A DNA stretch of 64,000 bases from CAVQOB01 sp963714325 (GTDB lineage Bacteria > Pseudomonadota > Alphaproteobacteria > Rhizobiales > Hyphomicrobiaceae), in the NCBI GenBank assembly GCA_963714325.1, contig CAVQOB010000019.1, positions 22,021 through 86,020 on the forward strand, in the 5' to 3' direction. The position numbers and the translations under genes are program-made. The notes under the pieces were generated by a model, which was not told the origin of the DNA, did not search any database, and saw only the letters and a list, made by a program, of their open reading frames with translations. Of the stretch, positions 22,398-30,670 are shown piece after piece (within the stretch, counting starts at the first letter, position 1; each line of letters begins with the position of its first letter).

Positions 22398-22793
22398 ATG
22401 ATGACAATCGAGGAGTTCCATCAGTTTTACTGCAAGACGTCGGCTTCGGCACAACAAGAGAAGGCGGCTTTCCACCTCGATAGAACCAAATCACATATTC
22501 CATTGGCCTTAGCGAGGGAACAACTCGGCAGGGCGCAATTTCCAGAGTCGTGGAGTGGATTCGAACGTGTCCGCCCATGGGTCCCGGATTTGCCGGAAGC
22601 GCAAAATGGATACCAAACACTCTTATCGCACGAACCGTCGGCCAATGAGACGGCGCGATGGATTAGCAAACCAAACGATGCGGCGATCAACTATGCCGAA
22701 CAGATTTTGGCGGCCGTAAACCCGGCATTCGCACCAGTGCGTCCTATGCTGGGCATGCTAGTACCCGGAATCACACTTGGCTACGACACATGA
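22398..22793 (+). CDS. Hypothetical protein ending in mobile-element repeat
   Basis: 131-residue frame starting MMTIEEFHQFY, divergent from the restriction enzyme. I recognise no family. Its last about 12 codons (VPGITLGYDT) are encoded by the left inverted repeat of the MITE-like element at 22758, so the native C-terminus has probably been replaced by that insertion. No signal peptide or membrane segment. Could be a non-coding frame; codon use looks ordinary. Confidence 0.4.
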   Translation: MMTIEEFHQFYCKTSASAQQEKAAFHLDRTKSHIPLALAREQLGRAQFPESWSGFERVRPWVPDLPEAQNGYQTLLSHEPSANETARWISKPNDAAINYAEQILAAVNPAFAPVRPMLGMLVPGITLGYDT

Positions 22794-23028
22794 CGAACGA
22801 GCAAGCTCGCCGGCCAGGAGCGGCGCGAAGAGCGTAGCCCAGCTACGGTCGAGCGTCGCGACGCCGCCGGCGAGCTTGCTCGTTCGCCCGAAGGGTCGCG
22901 GCCCCCGCCCGCCCGCTGCGTCGCGCATCTGGCGCGTAGCGATGGCTATGCGCTGCAATGCGCTCCTGGCGGATCAACTCGTGGTCCCGCGATCAGGTGT
23001 CATAGCCAAGTGTGATTCCGGGTACTAG
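22758..23028. mobile_element. MITE-like element with nested inverted repeats
   Basis: The ends are inverted copies starting CTAGTACCCGGAATCACACT and extending for about 36 bp with three mismatches (22758-22793 and 22993-23028). TA dinucleotides at 22759 and 23026 could be a target duplication of the IS630/mariner type. Inside is a second perfect 21-bp inverted repeat (22794-22814 with 22866-22886; core GAGCAAGCTCGCCGGC), giving a strong hairpin. No transposase is encoded, so movement would need one in trans. Small frames reading through it are repeats of the same ends. Confidence 0.75.
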
Positions 23029-23045
23029 TGACTTGGCCTCCCCCG

Positions 23046-23702
23046 ATGCGCACCTTTACCATAGAGCAGTGGAATGCGGCGCGAGCTTTGCGCAGCGAAC
23101 ATCAAAAACTCGTTCAGAAGGAGTGGCGACGGCTTTGGGTGGTCGAACGGACTCTCAAGGAATGGTTTGTCGAAGGCGATGTAAAGACTGTATTGCGCCC
23201 TCACTTTGGCGGCGATTTTAGCAATCTTTTGCCCAAGGCAATATGGAACGGTGAGGATATCTGGGACCGATTTGTCAGCTGCAAAATGGACCCGTGCTCT
23301 CCCTTTTCTATCAATGCCTTTAGTGAAGCGCTTGGAGAGCCGAGACCCTGGATTTTTGTTGATGTCCCATCGCTCGAGGCGGCGCTCCGGCGCTTAGCAT
23401 TGAGACCCGAAACCGGAGCAAATGGCGTTGGCATGTCGGTCTATCTCTCGCCCGCTCTCCGGTGCGCGTTCGACACCCTCCTGGCTCTAGATATCCGGCC
23501 AGACAACATGCCGAAGAAATCGGAGGTTGAGGCGGAAATCGCCAGACATTGGCAGGGAGAAGGCAAGCTGAGCAAACGTATGCTGAGTGCAATGTCGACG
23601 TTGTTGAGAGACGAGGAGAGCAAGCGAGGACGCGCGAGTGATCATGACCGCACGCGACGCGCCAACTTGAAAGGGCGTCAAGGCAAAGGTGACAACCAAT
23701 AA
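23046..23702 (+). CDS. Hypothetical island protein
   Basis: 218 residues from ATG 23046 (MRTFTIEQWNAAR); a GTG at 23028, at the very edge of the MITE-like element, is an alternative. No ribosome binding site is obvious, so the element may have displaced the native upstream region. Charged soluble protein with a basic, low-complexity tail (residues about 190-218). I do not recognise a domain. Neighbours are the MITE upstream and an excisionase-like gene downstream, so it is probably element cargo. Confidence 0.55.
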   Translation: MRTFTIEQWNAARALRSEHQKLVQKEWRRLWVVERTLKEWFVEGDVKTVLRPHFGGDFSNLLPKAIWNGEDIWDRFVSCKMDPCSPFSINAFSEALGEPRPWIFVDVPSLEAALRRLALRPETGANGVGMSVYLSPALRCAFDTLLALDIRPDNMPKKSEVEAEIARHWQGEGKLSKRMLSAMSTLLRDEESKRGRASDHDRTRRANLKGRQGKGDNQ

Positions 23703-23803
23703 ATTCCTCACCGACAGCCATTCATCCTTCGCGGTTGCGCCACGCTGCCGGCACCTTCCAGACCATTCCGATACCACTCGGCAATGGGCAGGAAGGTGAT
23801 AGC

Positions 23804-24028
23804 ATGAATGATAAAACAATTTCCCACCGAAGTTTGGCGACGCAAGAAGCCGCAGCGCACTGCGGTTCATCGGCCTCGACATTTGAAAAACTGCGTATCT
23901 ACGGCGGTGGCCCAGCGTACTCGAAAATCGGGCGGCGCGTTGTTTATCGCGTCGAGGATCTCGACGCCTGGCTCGACGCGAACCGACGGCGGTCGACGAG
24001 CGATCGCGGCGAGGGAGGCGGCAAATGA
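23804..24028 (+). CDS. AlpA/excisionase-like helix-turn-helix protein
   Basis: 74-residue DNA-binding protein. Start at 23804 is set by GGAAGG 8 bases upstream. The body, TQEAAAHCGSSASTFEKLR followed by KIGRRVVYRVEDLDAWL, is the winged MerR-like HTH found in phage and island excisionases and small regulators. It would bend or bind DNA near attachment sites or control element genes. Its stop overlaps the next start as ATGA, showing a two-gene operon. The only integrase in the window is about 22 kb away, so partnership with it is inference. Confidence 0.8.
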   Translation: MNDKTISHRSLATQEAAAHCGSSASTFEKLRIYGGGPAYSKIGRRVVYRVEDLDAWLDANRRRSTSDRGEGGGK

Positions 24029-24417
24029 AGTATGCGCCCGACGATGACGCCAAGTCCAAAAACCGGATGCGATTCTATTGGCACGAAAAGGTCATCGCAT
24101 CCGTCGCACTCCGGCGGTTTCCAAACGCTATCGTCCTTGCTGGATACATGCTGCACCGGTTCCACGTCGGGAAAGGCTATGTGCAGTTGTCGTTTAATTC
24201 CGCGGCTAAAGAGCTGCAAATGCCGCGAACGTCAGTAATTCGAGCGCGCAACCGTCTGCTCAGGCAAGGTTGGATCACCGTTCTCGAGCAGCCGGAACGA
24301 GGGGTGGAAAAGTGGCCGGCGATAAAATATGGGCTGGCCGGTGGTCCCGACGACTTGCTCTTGGATGGCGGCAAAGACACAGGTGACACCGACGCGACTG
24401 CTGGCGAGGTTGCGTGA
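24025..24417 (+). CDS. Probable winged-helix DNA-binding protein of the element
   Basis: 130 residues, translationally coupled to the upstream HTH gene by an ATGA overlap. Residues about 55-95 (SAAKELQMPRTSVIRARNRL, then GWITV) look like a helix-turn-helix with a following wing, as in replication or conjugation regulators with a gene-dosage or plasmid role. No signal peptide. The acidic tail is low complexity. I cannot assign a specific function; replication-initiation accessory or transcription regulator are both possible. Confidence 0.6.
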   Translation: MKYAPDDDAKSKNRMRFYWHEKVIASVALRRFPNAIVLAGYMLHRFHVGKGYVQLSFNSAAKELQMPRTSVIRARNRLLRQGWITVLEQPERGVEKWPAIKYGLAGGPDDLLLDGGKDTGDTDATAGEVA

Positions 24418-24667
24418 GCGAGACCAGGAGGGTGGCGCTCGCGATACCGGAATAGTGGCGTCCGCGCGTCCCTTTTATCTGTAGGGTTCTGTAGGAGTCC
24501 TGGAGTCTCACTATCGATAAGGAAAAAGAAGAAGAACAGTGCTTCTGAAAAATGCGAGGAGAACTTAGCGGTCAATTCGCAAACACCACCGTTTCAGGTA
24601 TGATGCCCTTGCAAGCTTTGAGCAGTGCCCGCGTGAATAGCTTCGCCTCAAGACACGGTCGAGCCTC

Positions 24668-25495
24668 ATGCACGCTATTGCCTCCTCCTCCCCTCGAAAG
24701 CCTGTTAAGTCAACGACGAAGGTCTCACCGACGACACCTAACCCCACGGTGTCATCCGCGTCACCTCGCCCCGCTCCCTCCACTGATGAGCAAGCGGCGA
24801 TTGATCGGGCGACCGTGCGTCTTGCTGCACGATCGCCGCGGGTCGCCATTTCGATCAAACAGAATGACGCCGGCCGGATCGATGTCTTCCAGGGTGAGCA
24901 CGCCGATCACCAGGGATGGCTCACACGGCTTGAGGATGCCTTCGGATCGCGTGGGCAGTCGTTCGTGATGTCGCAACTCAATCGGTTGATTGCGCTTTGC
25001 CAGGACGGTGACGGCAAGATCGATGCGACGCGGCTGAATGGCATGATCGCGGCAGTCGAGGGAGCAAAGCCGGATGATGAAACCCAAGCCATGCTTGCCG
25101 TACAGATGGCGATGACGCATGACCTCGCCACACAGGCGCTCCGCCGTGCGCATCGCGTCGATGAGATCCCTCAATACGAAGCCGCCGGCAACATGGCGGT
25201 AAAGTTGCTGCGAACCTACACGATGCAAATCGAAGCGCTCGCCAAGCTACAGCGCGGCGGGCAGCAAGTCGTGAAAGTGGTTCACGTGCATCCTGGCGGT
25301 CAGGCGATCGTCGGCAATGTCAGCACTGGCGCCAGTGGCGCTGGAAACCTGGGAGGGGGAGGGGGCAACGATGAAAACGGAAATCAACCCCATGCAAAGG
25401 CAGAACTGCCAGCCGCCAGCATTGAGCCGATGTCGGAAATGTGGGGCGAAGACGCGGAGCGGGAGCCCGTGCCGATCGCCAGCCGTCACAGGTAA
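24668..25495 (+). CDS. Island/prophage hypothetical protein
   Basis: 275 residues: a Pro/Ser/Thr-rich N-terminal 40, a helical middle (residues about 60-200, including QAMLAVQMAMTHDLATQAL and MAVKLLRTYTMQIEALAKL) and a Gly/Asn-rich end with QVVKVVHVHPGGQAIVGNV. From memory this pattern recurs in rhizobial genomic islands next to a small Cys-rich protein, which is exactly what overlaps it here. No enzymatic motif is visible. Its 3' 125 bases overlap the next gene in a different frame. Confidence 0.6.
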   Translation: MHAIASSSPRKPVKSTTKVSPTTPNPTVSSASPRPAPSTDEQAAIDRATVRLAARSPRVAISIKQNDAGRIDVFQGEHADHQGWLTRLEDAFGSRGQSFVMSQLNRLIALCQDGDGKIDATRLNGMIAAVEGAKPDDETQAMLAVQMAMTHDLATQALRRAHRVDEIPQYEAAGNMAVKLLRTYTMQIEALAKLQRGGQQVVKVVHVHPGGQAIVGNVSTGASGAGNLGGGGGNDENGNQPHAKAELPAASIEPMSEMWGEDAEREPVPIASRHR

Positions 25496-25661
25496 GACGC
25501 GCTGCCGCATGCATGGTGGGGCGCTGGGTAGTGGAGCGCCCGCGGGCAAGCGGAACGGGCGCTACACGGCGGGGCAGTTCACGGCGAAGGCCCTTGCAAA
25601 TCGACGCGAGGTCAGCGGCTTGCTCGCGGTGATGAGGTCGACGTTGAGGGCGCTGGAGTGA
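25371..25661 (+). CDS. Small Cys-rich island protein with HGG..GKRNGRY motif
   Basis: 96 residues from ATG 25371, with a GGGAGGGGG tract 4 bases upstream that also encodes a Gly run in the overlapping gene. The N-terminal third holds four cysteines (RCRKCGAKTRSGSPC and KTRCRMHGG), plausibly a small zinc site, followed by SGAPAGKRNGRYTAG. I associate the HGG-x-SGAP-x-GKRNG pattern with phage and island proteins near terminase or packaging genes, but no such genes are here. Function unknown. Confidence 0.6.
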   Translation: MKTEINPMQRQNCQPPALSRCRKCGAKTRSGSPCRSPAVTGKTRCRMHGGALGSGAPAGKRNGRYTAGQFTAKALANRREVSGLLAVMRSTLRALE

Positions 25662-25793
25662 CTGGCAAAATCCCCGATGGCTGTTCGACAACCGCCGCCC
25701 AACCGCGTGGTTCCTATGTGGTTCCTTTGTGCAATCGCATTTGAGGAGCCATAATACATAGACCTATAAACTATTGATTTTATCTTGAAATCC

Positions 25794-25868
25794 TGGTGGG
25801 CGCGACAGGGATTGAACCTGTGACCCCACCCGTGTGAAGGGTGTGCTCTACCGCTGAGCTACGCGCCC
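25794..25868 (-). tRNA. tRNA-Val(CAC)
   Basis: Reverse strand reads GGGCGCG acceptor, D arm TAGCTCAGCGGTAGAGCA, anticodon stem CACCC/GGGTG with loop TTCACAC giving anticodon CAC, T arm with GGTTCAATCC, then CGCGCCC, discriminator A and an encoded CCA. All stems pair. The 3' end points left towards the accessory region, the orientation expected if an element integrated at this tRNA. I did not find a second copy of the 3' end inside the window. Confidence 0.96.
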
Positions 25869-26236
25869 GACCGCGAGGGTCGCCTCGAGTGCAGCTTATG
25901 CGAGGGGGCCGGGGCGTGTGTCAAGGGCCAGTGATACCGCCGAGCGAAATCAACGACCCGTCATCATCACTCGCACAGCGAGGCCGCGACCGGGCGCGAG
26001 CGCCATAACGCGAACGTGCAGACCACTTCAGGTCGGAATTTTCGCGCGAGGGTATGACAAGTCCGATGTCCGCGCCGTGCTGGCAGGCCCCATTCCCGAT
26101 GGGCTTTTTATGGCAACTGTGTTGCCCCGCGCCGCTTGAGGCGCGAGTGCGGAGCTGCGATGCACATCTGCCTTCCAGTTAAACACACAACCGGCAGTGC
26201 ACCGTTGGCGTGATGATGGCGTTGAACGCATTAAAC
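25869..26236. other. Gene-free stretch
   Basis: 368 bases between the tRNA and a small membrane-protein gene. A 73-codon plus-strand frame (25918-26139) exists but has no ribosome binding site or recognisable content. It presumably contains the promoter of the minus-strand tRNA. Confidence 0.4.
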
Positions 26237-26587
26237 TCAGCGCTCGTTGCGGCCATTCGAAACCTGCATCGCCTGCCGCTGCATGCGCATGCCGACCCAG
26301 GTCATCCAGATTCCCATCAATCCGACGACTACGTTCAGAACATTGACGAGCGTGTCGAACGACAGCGTTTCAGCCGCCGTCGTCGTGCTGGTGCCGCCCT
26401 GCGGGCTACGCGTTGCAGCGTTGGGCGCCTGTTGCACCGAGCGTGACGGCGATTGCTGCGACGCCGTTGGCGCCGTGCGCGTTACTTTGGCGCGCTGCTG
26501 GGGCTCCCACCAATGGCGATAGCCGCCGAGCGATAGCGCGCCGGCAAGAATGACCAGACCCAAAAGAACCCACATCACTTTGCGCAT
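26237..26587 (-). CDS. Small membrane protein, two transmembrane segments
   Basis: 116 residues, start at 26587 with GGGAG upstream. An N-terminal hydrophobic segment (VMWVLLGLVILAGALSLGG) is followed by a Ser/Thr/Pro/Gln-rich linker of about 45 residues and a second hydrophobic helix (LVNVLNVVVGLMGIWMTWVG). Likely an inner-membrane protein with the linker in the periplasm. No family recognised and no operon partner close by. Confidence 0.65.
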   Translation of the reverse strand: MRKVMWVLLGLVILAGALSLGGYRHWWEPQQRAKVTRTAPTASQQSPSRSVQQAPNAATRSPQGGTSTTTAAETLSFDTLVNVLNVVVGLMGIWMTWVGMRMQRQAMQVSNGRNER

Positions 26588-26842
26588 TGCCGCTGCTCCC
26601 CCCGAAAACCGCCTTAACCGGCGGCACTTTAAACACGGCGTCGATGGCGGAACAAGGGCGGCCGCAGATTATATCCCGTGCCGCCACGACCATGGCAAAC
26701 CACCGAGTGTGCCGTGCAGAACGCGCCCTATACAGAGTCGCACACCCGCCTGCCTGACGACATCAGCGCACGCAAAAACCAACCTTGCGCGCGCCAACGG
26801 GCTGTCAACTGGCCGTTGGCCTCGGCGCCGAGCCAGCTTAAC

Positions 26843-28585
26843 TCAAAATCGGATCCGTGCGCCGACACTGATCTGTTCAGGCGTCTGATCGCGGTAGACG
26901 ATCGGCTTGTCGGCGGGGGCTGTCACCTTGTAGCCGAAGGCGATGACTTTTTCCTCATCCGGCGCCAATGGCATGTCCCAGAGCAACGTGCCGCGGCGAT
27001 CGTTGTAGTCGCGCTTGGTCGGCTGTGGATTGCGGATCATCACCTCGACCTTGATGTCCTGGTGCGCGGCGACGGGTACGCGATCGAGGACGTGAACCTG
27101 CACAGCCGCGGTGTGCAAGTTCTTGATGGTGATCTGGAAGTTGCGTTCCTCGACTTTCGACGTCGAGATAATGCCGGTCTCGCCCTTCTTGTCTTCAAGG
27201 ACGACACGCTTGACGCGGACGCGCTCGTCCTTGCCGAAGGCGAGTTCGTGATCTTCGCCGGGTGAGAGCTCAGCCATTTGCCCATTGCCGACAAAGGTGC
27301 CATCGCGGAACAGCGAGACTTGCCCCTTGAGCATCGGCGAAGCGGTCTTCGGAATCGAGAGCTTGGTGTAGAGGTAGGCGGTTGCGTCGTAGCGTGGCAC
27401 GGTGCGGACAATGAGCTGCGGCTCGAGGTCTTCGGCGATGATCTGGACGCGCTTGGCCTCGCCCGTCTCGACGACGGTGATGCGGCCAGGAATGCCATAA
27501 AGCGCCTGGAACGCTTGTGTGTCGACGGTGGCCTGGATGGGTGTTGCGTCCTGCTTGGCTAGCTCGTCTATGCGCCCAGCAAGCCCCGCCGCAACTTGGT
27601 CGCCCATGCTGCGCGTCATGGCTTTTGCTGCCGGCGCCGGCGCTGCGGTCGCGGGCATTGGCGGCGGCATGTTCGACTGGTAGTCGACGCTCATCATGTA
27701 GAGTTCGGGCGCCGCCGTGCCGCTCTGCGGGCGGGCGGTTGAGAGCGACAGCGCGACGTCGTCCCACTTCTCGCCGGTACGTTGTTGGATCGAGGCGCGG
27801 CGGATTAACTGCAACTTCGGCTTTTCGTTGCGGACAGCTGTCGTCAAGCGTGCGTCGTAGAACGGCGTCCAGGCAGCGCCGCCGATCTGATAGCGGACGG
27901 TGAGATCGGCATCAAGGGCCGCGGTTGCCACGACGTTGATCTTGACTTCGGTGCGTTGCTCCTGCGCGGGCGGCAACGGGCGCAATTGCTTCTGCAGTTC
28001 GACGACGCGGCGGTCGACTTCACGCATTTTGATTTGCGCGTCGAGGATCGCTTTTTGCGCTGCCGCCGTTCGCTCGCCGACAAGGGTGATCAGTTGCGTC
28101 CAATTCGGCTCGGGCTGCGCCGCACTGCCCATGGGCGCCGGCCGTGTCGGCAGTTCGATCAATTTGGCAACCAGCGCCTTCTGCGCCTCGGCCGCCTGAA
28201 CCGCACTGGCGAGTTGCGTCTTCTCGTCGTTGAGGGCCTCGATCTGATCCTCGATCCGGCGGCGGTCAGCGCTTTGTTGTGCGATGTCGGCGCGCGGAAC
28301 CGAGAGGCGACGGCTGTCAACTGAGCCGATGTCGAGGCGGCCGGTCGTTTTGCCCTCGACGCGGATCGAGGTTGGATCGGCGCCGGCCGGGAGATCATTG
28401 AGAATGATTGTGTGTTCGCCGGGCTGCAAGCGGACCTTGGCGACGCGCGCGATTTCGGCGCTCGCCGGGTAGACGGTTACGGCGTCAATTTTCGATACCG
28501 CGGTGATGTCGGCTGCGTGCGCGGCGGCGAGGTTGAGCGAGAGACTGAGGGCCAGTAACGAGACGGCAGTGATGGGCGTGCGCAT
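26843..28585 (-). CDS. DUF4139 (MuiA-family) secreted protein
   Basis: 580 residues from ATG 28585 (MRTPITAVSLLALSL), chosen because AGGAG lies 8 bases upstream; an upstream in-frame start is less likely. A cleavable signal peptide ends near AHAADI. Residues about 30-130 form the N-terminal DUF4140 region (VTVYPASAEIAR..LQPGEH), a coiled-coil follows, and residues about 190-560 are the beta-rich DUF4139 domain. The family is called mucoidy inhibitor A, but its molecular role is not established. Probably periplasmic. It lies downstream of the cox operon terminator, so it is a separate transcription unit. Confidence 0.88.
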   Translation of the reverse strand: MRTPITAVSLLALSLSLNLAAAHAADITAVSKIDAVTVYPASAEIARVAKVRLQPGEHTIILNDLPAGADPTSIRVEGKTTGRLDIGSVDSRRLSVPRADIAQQSADRRRIEDQIEALNDEKTQLASAVQAAEAQKALVAKLIELPTRPAPMGSAAQPEPNWTQLITLVGERTAAAQKAILDAQIKMREVDRRVVELQKQLRPLPPAQEQRTEVKINVVATAALDADLTVRYQIGGAAWTPFYDARLTTAVRNEKPKLQLIRRASIQQRTGEKWDDVALSLSTARPQSGTAAPELYMMSVDYQSNMPPPMPATAAPAPAAKAMTRSMGDQVAAGLAGRIDELAKQDATPIQATVDTQAFQALYGIPGRITVVETGEAKRVQIIAEDLEPQLIVRTVPRYDATAYLYTKLSIPKTASPMLKGQVSLFRDGTFVGNGQMAELSPGEDHELAFGKDERVRVKRVVLEDKKGETGIISTSKVEERNFQITIKNLHTAAVQVHVLDRVPVAAHQDIKVEVMIRNPQPTKRDYNDRRGTLLWDMPLAPDEEKVIAFGYKVTAPADKPIVYRDQTPEQISVGARIRF

Positions 28586-28620
28586 GAAATGGCTCCTGAA
28601 AGGCTCGGGGGGCGAGAGCA

Positions 28621-28635
28621 ACAATTGGCAATTGT
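28621..28635. promoter_or_regulatory. 15-bp palindrome upstream of DUF4139 gene
   Basis: ACAATT-GGC-AATTGT is a perfect inverted repeat 36 bases upstream of the DUF4139 start, well placed for an operator. The protein that would bind it is unknown. Confidence 0.35.
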
Positions 28636-28734
28636 CTTAACCAGCATGGCTGGCAACGTGTCGCAACTTTGACGGACGGGCGAGGGAGATCCTTGGGTCG
28701 AATGCAGTAAGGATAGCAAAATCCCGCTGGAAAT

Positions 28735-28766
28735 GAAAAAGGCGACCCTTGCTGGCCGCCTTTTTC
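28735..28766 (-). terminator. Intrinsic terminator after coxC
   Basis: GAAAAAGGCG and CGCCTTTTTC form a 10-bp stem with a 12-base loop, giving a T-run on the minus strand 25 bases after the coxC stop. The A-run on the other arm means it would also work on the plus strand. Confidence 0.8.
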
Positions 28767-28791
28767 TCAAGTCATTCGATTGAGACAGTGC

Positions 28792-29715
28792 TCAGTGGCC
28801 GCCGGCGTAGTGGCCGGCACCCCAGACATAGATGGCCGCGAACAGGAACAGCCAGACCACGTCGACGAAATGCCAGTACCAGGCTGCAGCCTCGAAGCCG
28901 AAATGCTGTTTCGGCGAGAAGTGGCCCTTCATGGCGCGGAACAGGCAGACCGCCAGGAAGATGGTGCCGATGATCACATGCGCGCCATGGAACCCGGTCG
29001 CCATGAAGAATGTGGCGCCGTAGATGTGGCCTTTGTAGTTGAACGCCGCATGTCCGTATTCATACGCTTGCAGCGCCGTGAACAGCACGCCGAGCAGCAC
29101 AGTAATCGTGAGGCCCCAGATCAATCCCTTCCGGTTGTTCTCAAGCAGAGCATGGTGAGCCCACGTGACCGTCGTGCCCGAGAGCAGCAGGATCAACGTG
29201 TTGACCAGCGGCAAGCCCCACGGATCGAATGTTGCCTTGAAGGCGCCGTCAGCGGCGGGCTTCGGCGGCCAGACACCGCCGAGCAACGTCGAGCGATCGA
29301 CCATGCCGACGACTTGCGATGTCGTCTCCGTGTTAACGGGATAGACCGCGTTCGGGAACAGCGAGACATCGAAGTAGGCCCAGAACCACGCGACGAAGAA
29401 CATGATCTCCGAGGCAATGAACATGATCATGCCATAGCGCAAATGCAGCGAAACGACGGGTGTGTGATCGCCTCCGTGCGCTTCCTTGATCACGTCGCGC
29501 CACCACAGCACCATGGTCAGCAGCACGCCGCAGAAGCCAAGAAGGAAGACCAACGGTCCTTTGATACCGAACAGTCCGTCGCTGTTGGCACCTTGCGAGC
29601 GCATGAAGATAATTGCGCCAATGGCCATGATGAACGCTGCCACCGAGCCGATGAACGGCCACGGACTCGGGTCAACCAGATGGTAGTCGTGGTTCTTGGC
29701 GTTGGCGTCGGCCAT
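28792..29715 (-). CDS. coxC: Cytochrome c oxidase subunit III
   Basis: 307-residue integral membrane subunit of the aa3-type terminal oxidase. Seven hydrophobic helices are visible, with hallmark stretches LRYGMIMFIASEIMFFVAWFW, GTTVTWAHHALLE, ALQAYEY and WYWHFVDVVWLFLF. It stabilises the catalytic core and the proton uptake path; it carries no metal. It is the last gene of the minus-strand coxB-coxA-ctaB-ctaG-coxC cluster and is followed directly by a terminator. The frame is intact and of normal length. Confidence 0.97.
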   Translation of the reverse strand: MADANAKNHDYHLVDPSPWPFIGSVAAFIMAIGAIIFMRSQGANSDGLFGIKGPLVFLLGFCGVLLTMVLWWRDVIKEAHGGDHTPVVSLHLRYGMIMFIASEIMFFVAWFWAYFDVSLFPNAVYPVNTETTSQVVGMVDRSTLLGGVWPPKPAADGAFKATFDPWGLPLVNTLILLLSGTTVTWAHHALLENNRKGLIWGLTITVLLGVLFTALQAYEYGHAAFNYKGHIYGATFFMATGFHGAHVIIGTIFLAVCLFRAMKGHFSPKQHFGFEAAAWYWHFVDVVWLFLFAAIYVWGAGHYAGGH

Positions 29716-29851
29716 CTCTCGTCTCCGTCATCCTTGATGTCCCACTTGGCCGATCGATCCGGGCAACAAACCCGAAGCAATAGCACTACAACTCATGAAC
29801 CCTTGCGGGACCGGTTGTGCCGCCGCATTTTCAGTAACGCTCTTGCCCGGC

Positions 29852-30449
29852 TTATTGCACCGGGTAGAACGTATAGGAAAGCGTGATCCGATCGGACTCG
29901 CCCGCCGTCGCGTCCGGCGACGATGGCCGGATCGACGAAGAAAGACACCGGCATATCGATCGATTGGCCGGGCTGCAGCGTCTGCTCCGTGAAACAGAAG
30001 CACGCAAGCTTGTTGAAGAAAATTCCAGCCTGATCCGGCGTCACGTTATACGTCGCGGTACCGGTGATCGCCTGCGCGGAGGTGTTGGTTGCGCGGTAGT
30101 GAGCGAGGCCGGTTTCGCCGATGCGCAAGGTTTGCGTGCGTTCGACCGGCTCGAACGTCCAACCAAGGCCGGGAGCAACAGTCGCATCAAAGCGCACGGT
30201 GATGCGCTTGTCGAGCACAGTCGCGGACGGCGCCGCAGCGCGCTGTGTCGTGCCGGCAAACCCCGTTGCTTGGCAGAACATCTGATAGAGCGGGACCGAG
30301 GCATAGGCGAGCGCCAACATGCCAACCGCAACGCCGACGCAGCGCACGGCAACCTGCCGGTTGCGGCGATCGGGTGTCGGTTGCTGTTGCGTTTCGTCGT
30401 TCACGTGTCTCGAACTTTCCTTACAGCCGATCGGCAATCCTTCATTCAT
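29852..30449 (-). CDS. ctaG: Cox11-type copper chaperone, frameshift near the end
   Basis: Membrane-anchored periplasmic protein that delivers copper to the CuB site of oxidase subunit I. One N-terminal helix (AVRCVGVAVGMLALAYASVPLYQMFC) precedes the beta-sandwich domain with the copper-binding CFCF pair and QPGQSIDMPVSFFVDP. The current frame diverges after DPAIVA and runs to 29793. In the neighbouring frame the expected ending AGESDRITLSYTFYPVQ-stop is intact to 29852, so two bases are missing or one is extra near 29916-29920. Start may be ATG 30449 or GTG 30404. Because this gene is needed for oxidase assembly, a sequence error is the simplest reading. Confidence 0.88.
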
Positions 30450-30467
30450 TCCGTCGATCGCTGCGCC

Positions 30468-30653
30468 CTACAGCGGTCGGTTCGCAACATTGGAGCCAAG
30501 CCGCACCAGCGTCGCGACGTAGAACATGGCAACCATGGCACCGAGCGCCAATGCGATCGCGATTGAGCGAACACGTTGACGCTGGCGCCGCTCTTCTTCC
30601 CTCGCCAAGTCCGCAGTCGCGTCAGGCTTTTGCGGCGTCAAAGGCTCGGTCAC
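30468..30653 (-). CDS. Small CoxF-like membrane protein
   Basis: About 61 residues from GTG 30653 (TEPLTPQKPD), which has GAGGA 10 bases upstream; an alternative GTG at 30674 overlaps the ctaB stop. A charged N-terminal half is followed by one helix (IAIALALGAMVAMFYVATLVRL) and the end NVANRPL. Small proteins of this shape lie between ctaB and ctaG in many alphaproteobacteria and are annotated CoxF; their role in oxidase assembly is not defined. Confidence 0.75.
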   Translation of the reverse strand: MTEPLTPQKPDATADLAREEERRQRQRVRSIAIALALGAMVAMFYVATLVRLGSNVANRPL

Positions 30654-30670
30654 TTGGCCAATCCTCAAGT

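Noticed and set aside
1..25800. Type I secretion ABC transporter, membrane fusion or phage structural genes
   Set aside because: Looked for beside the RTX and island genes; none seen.
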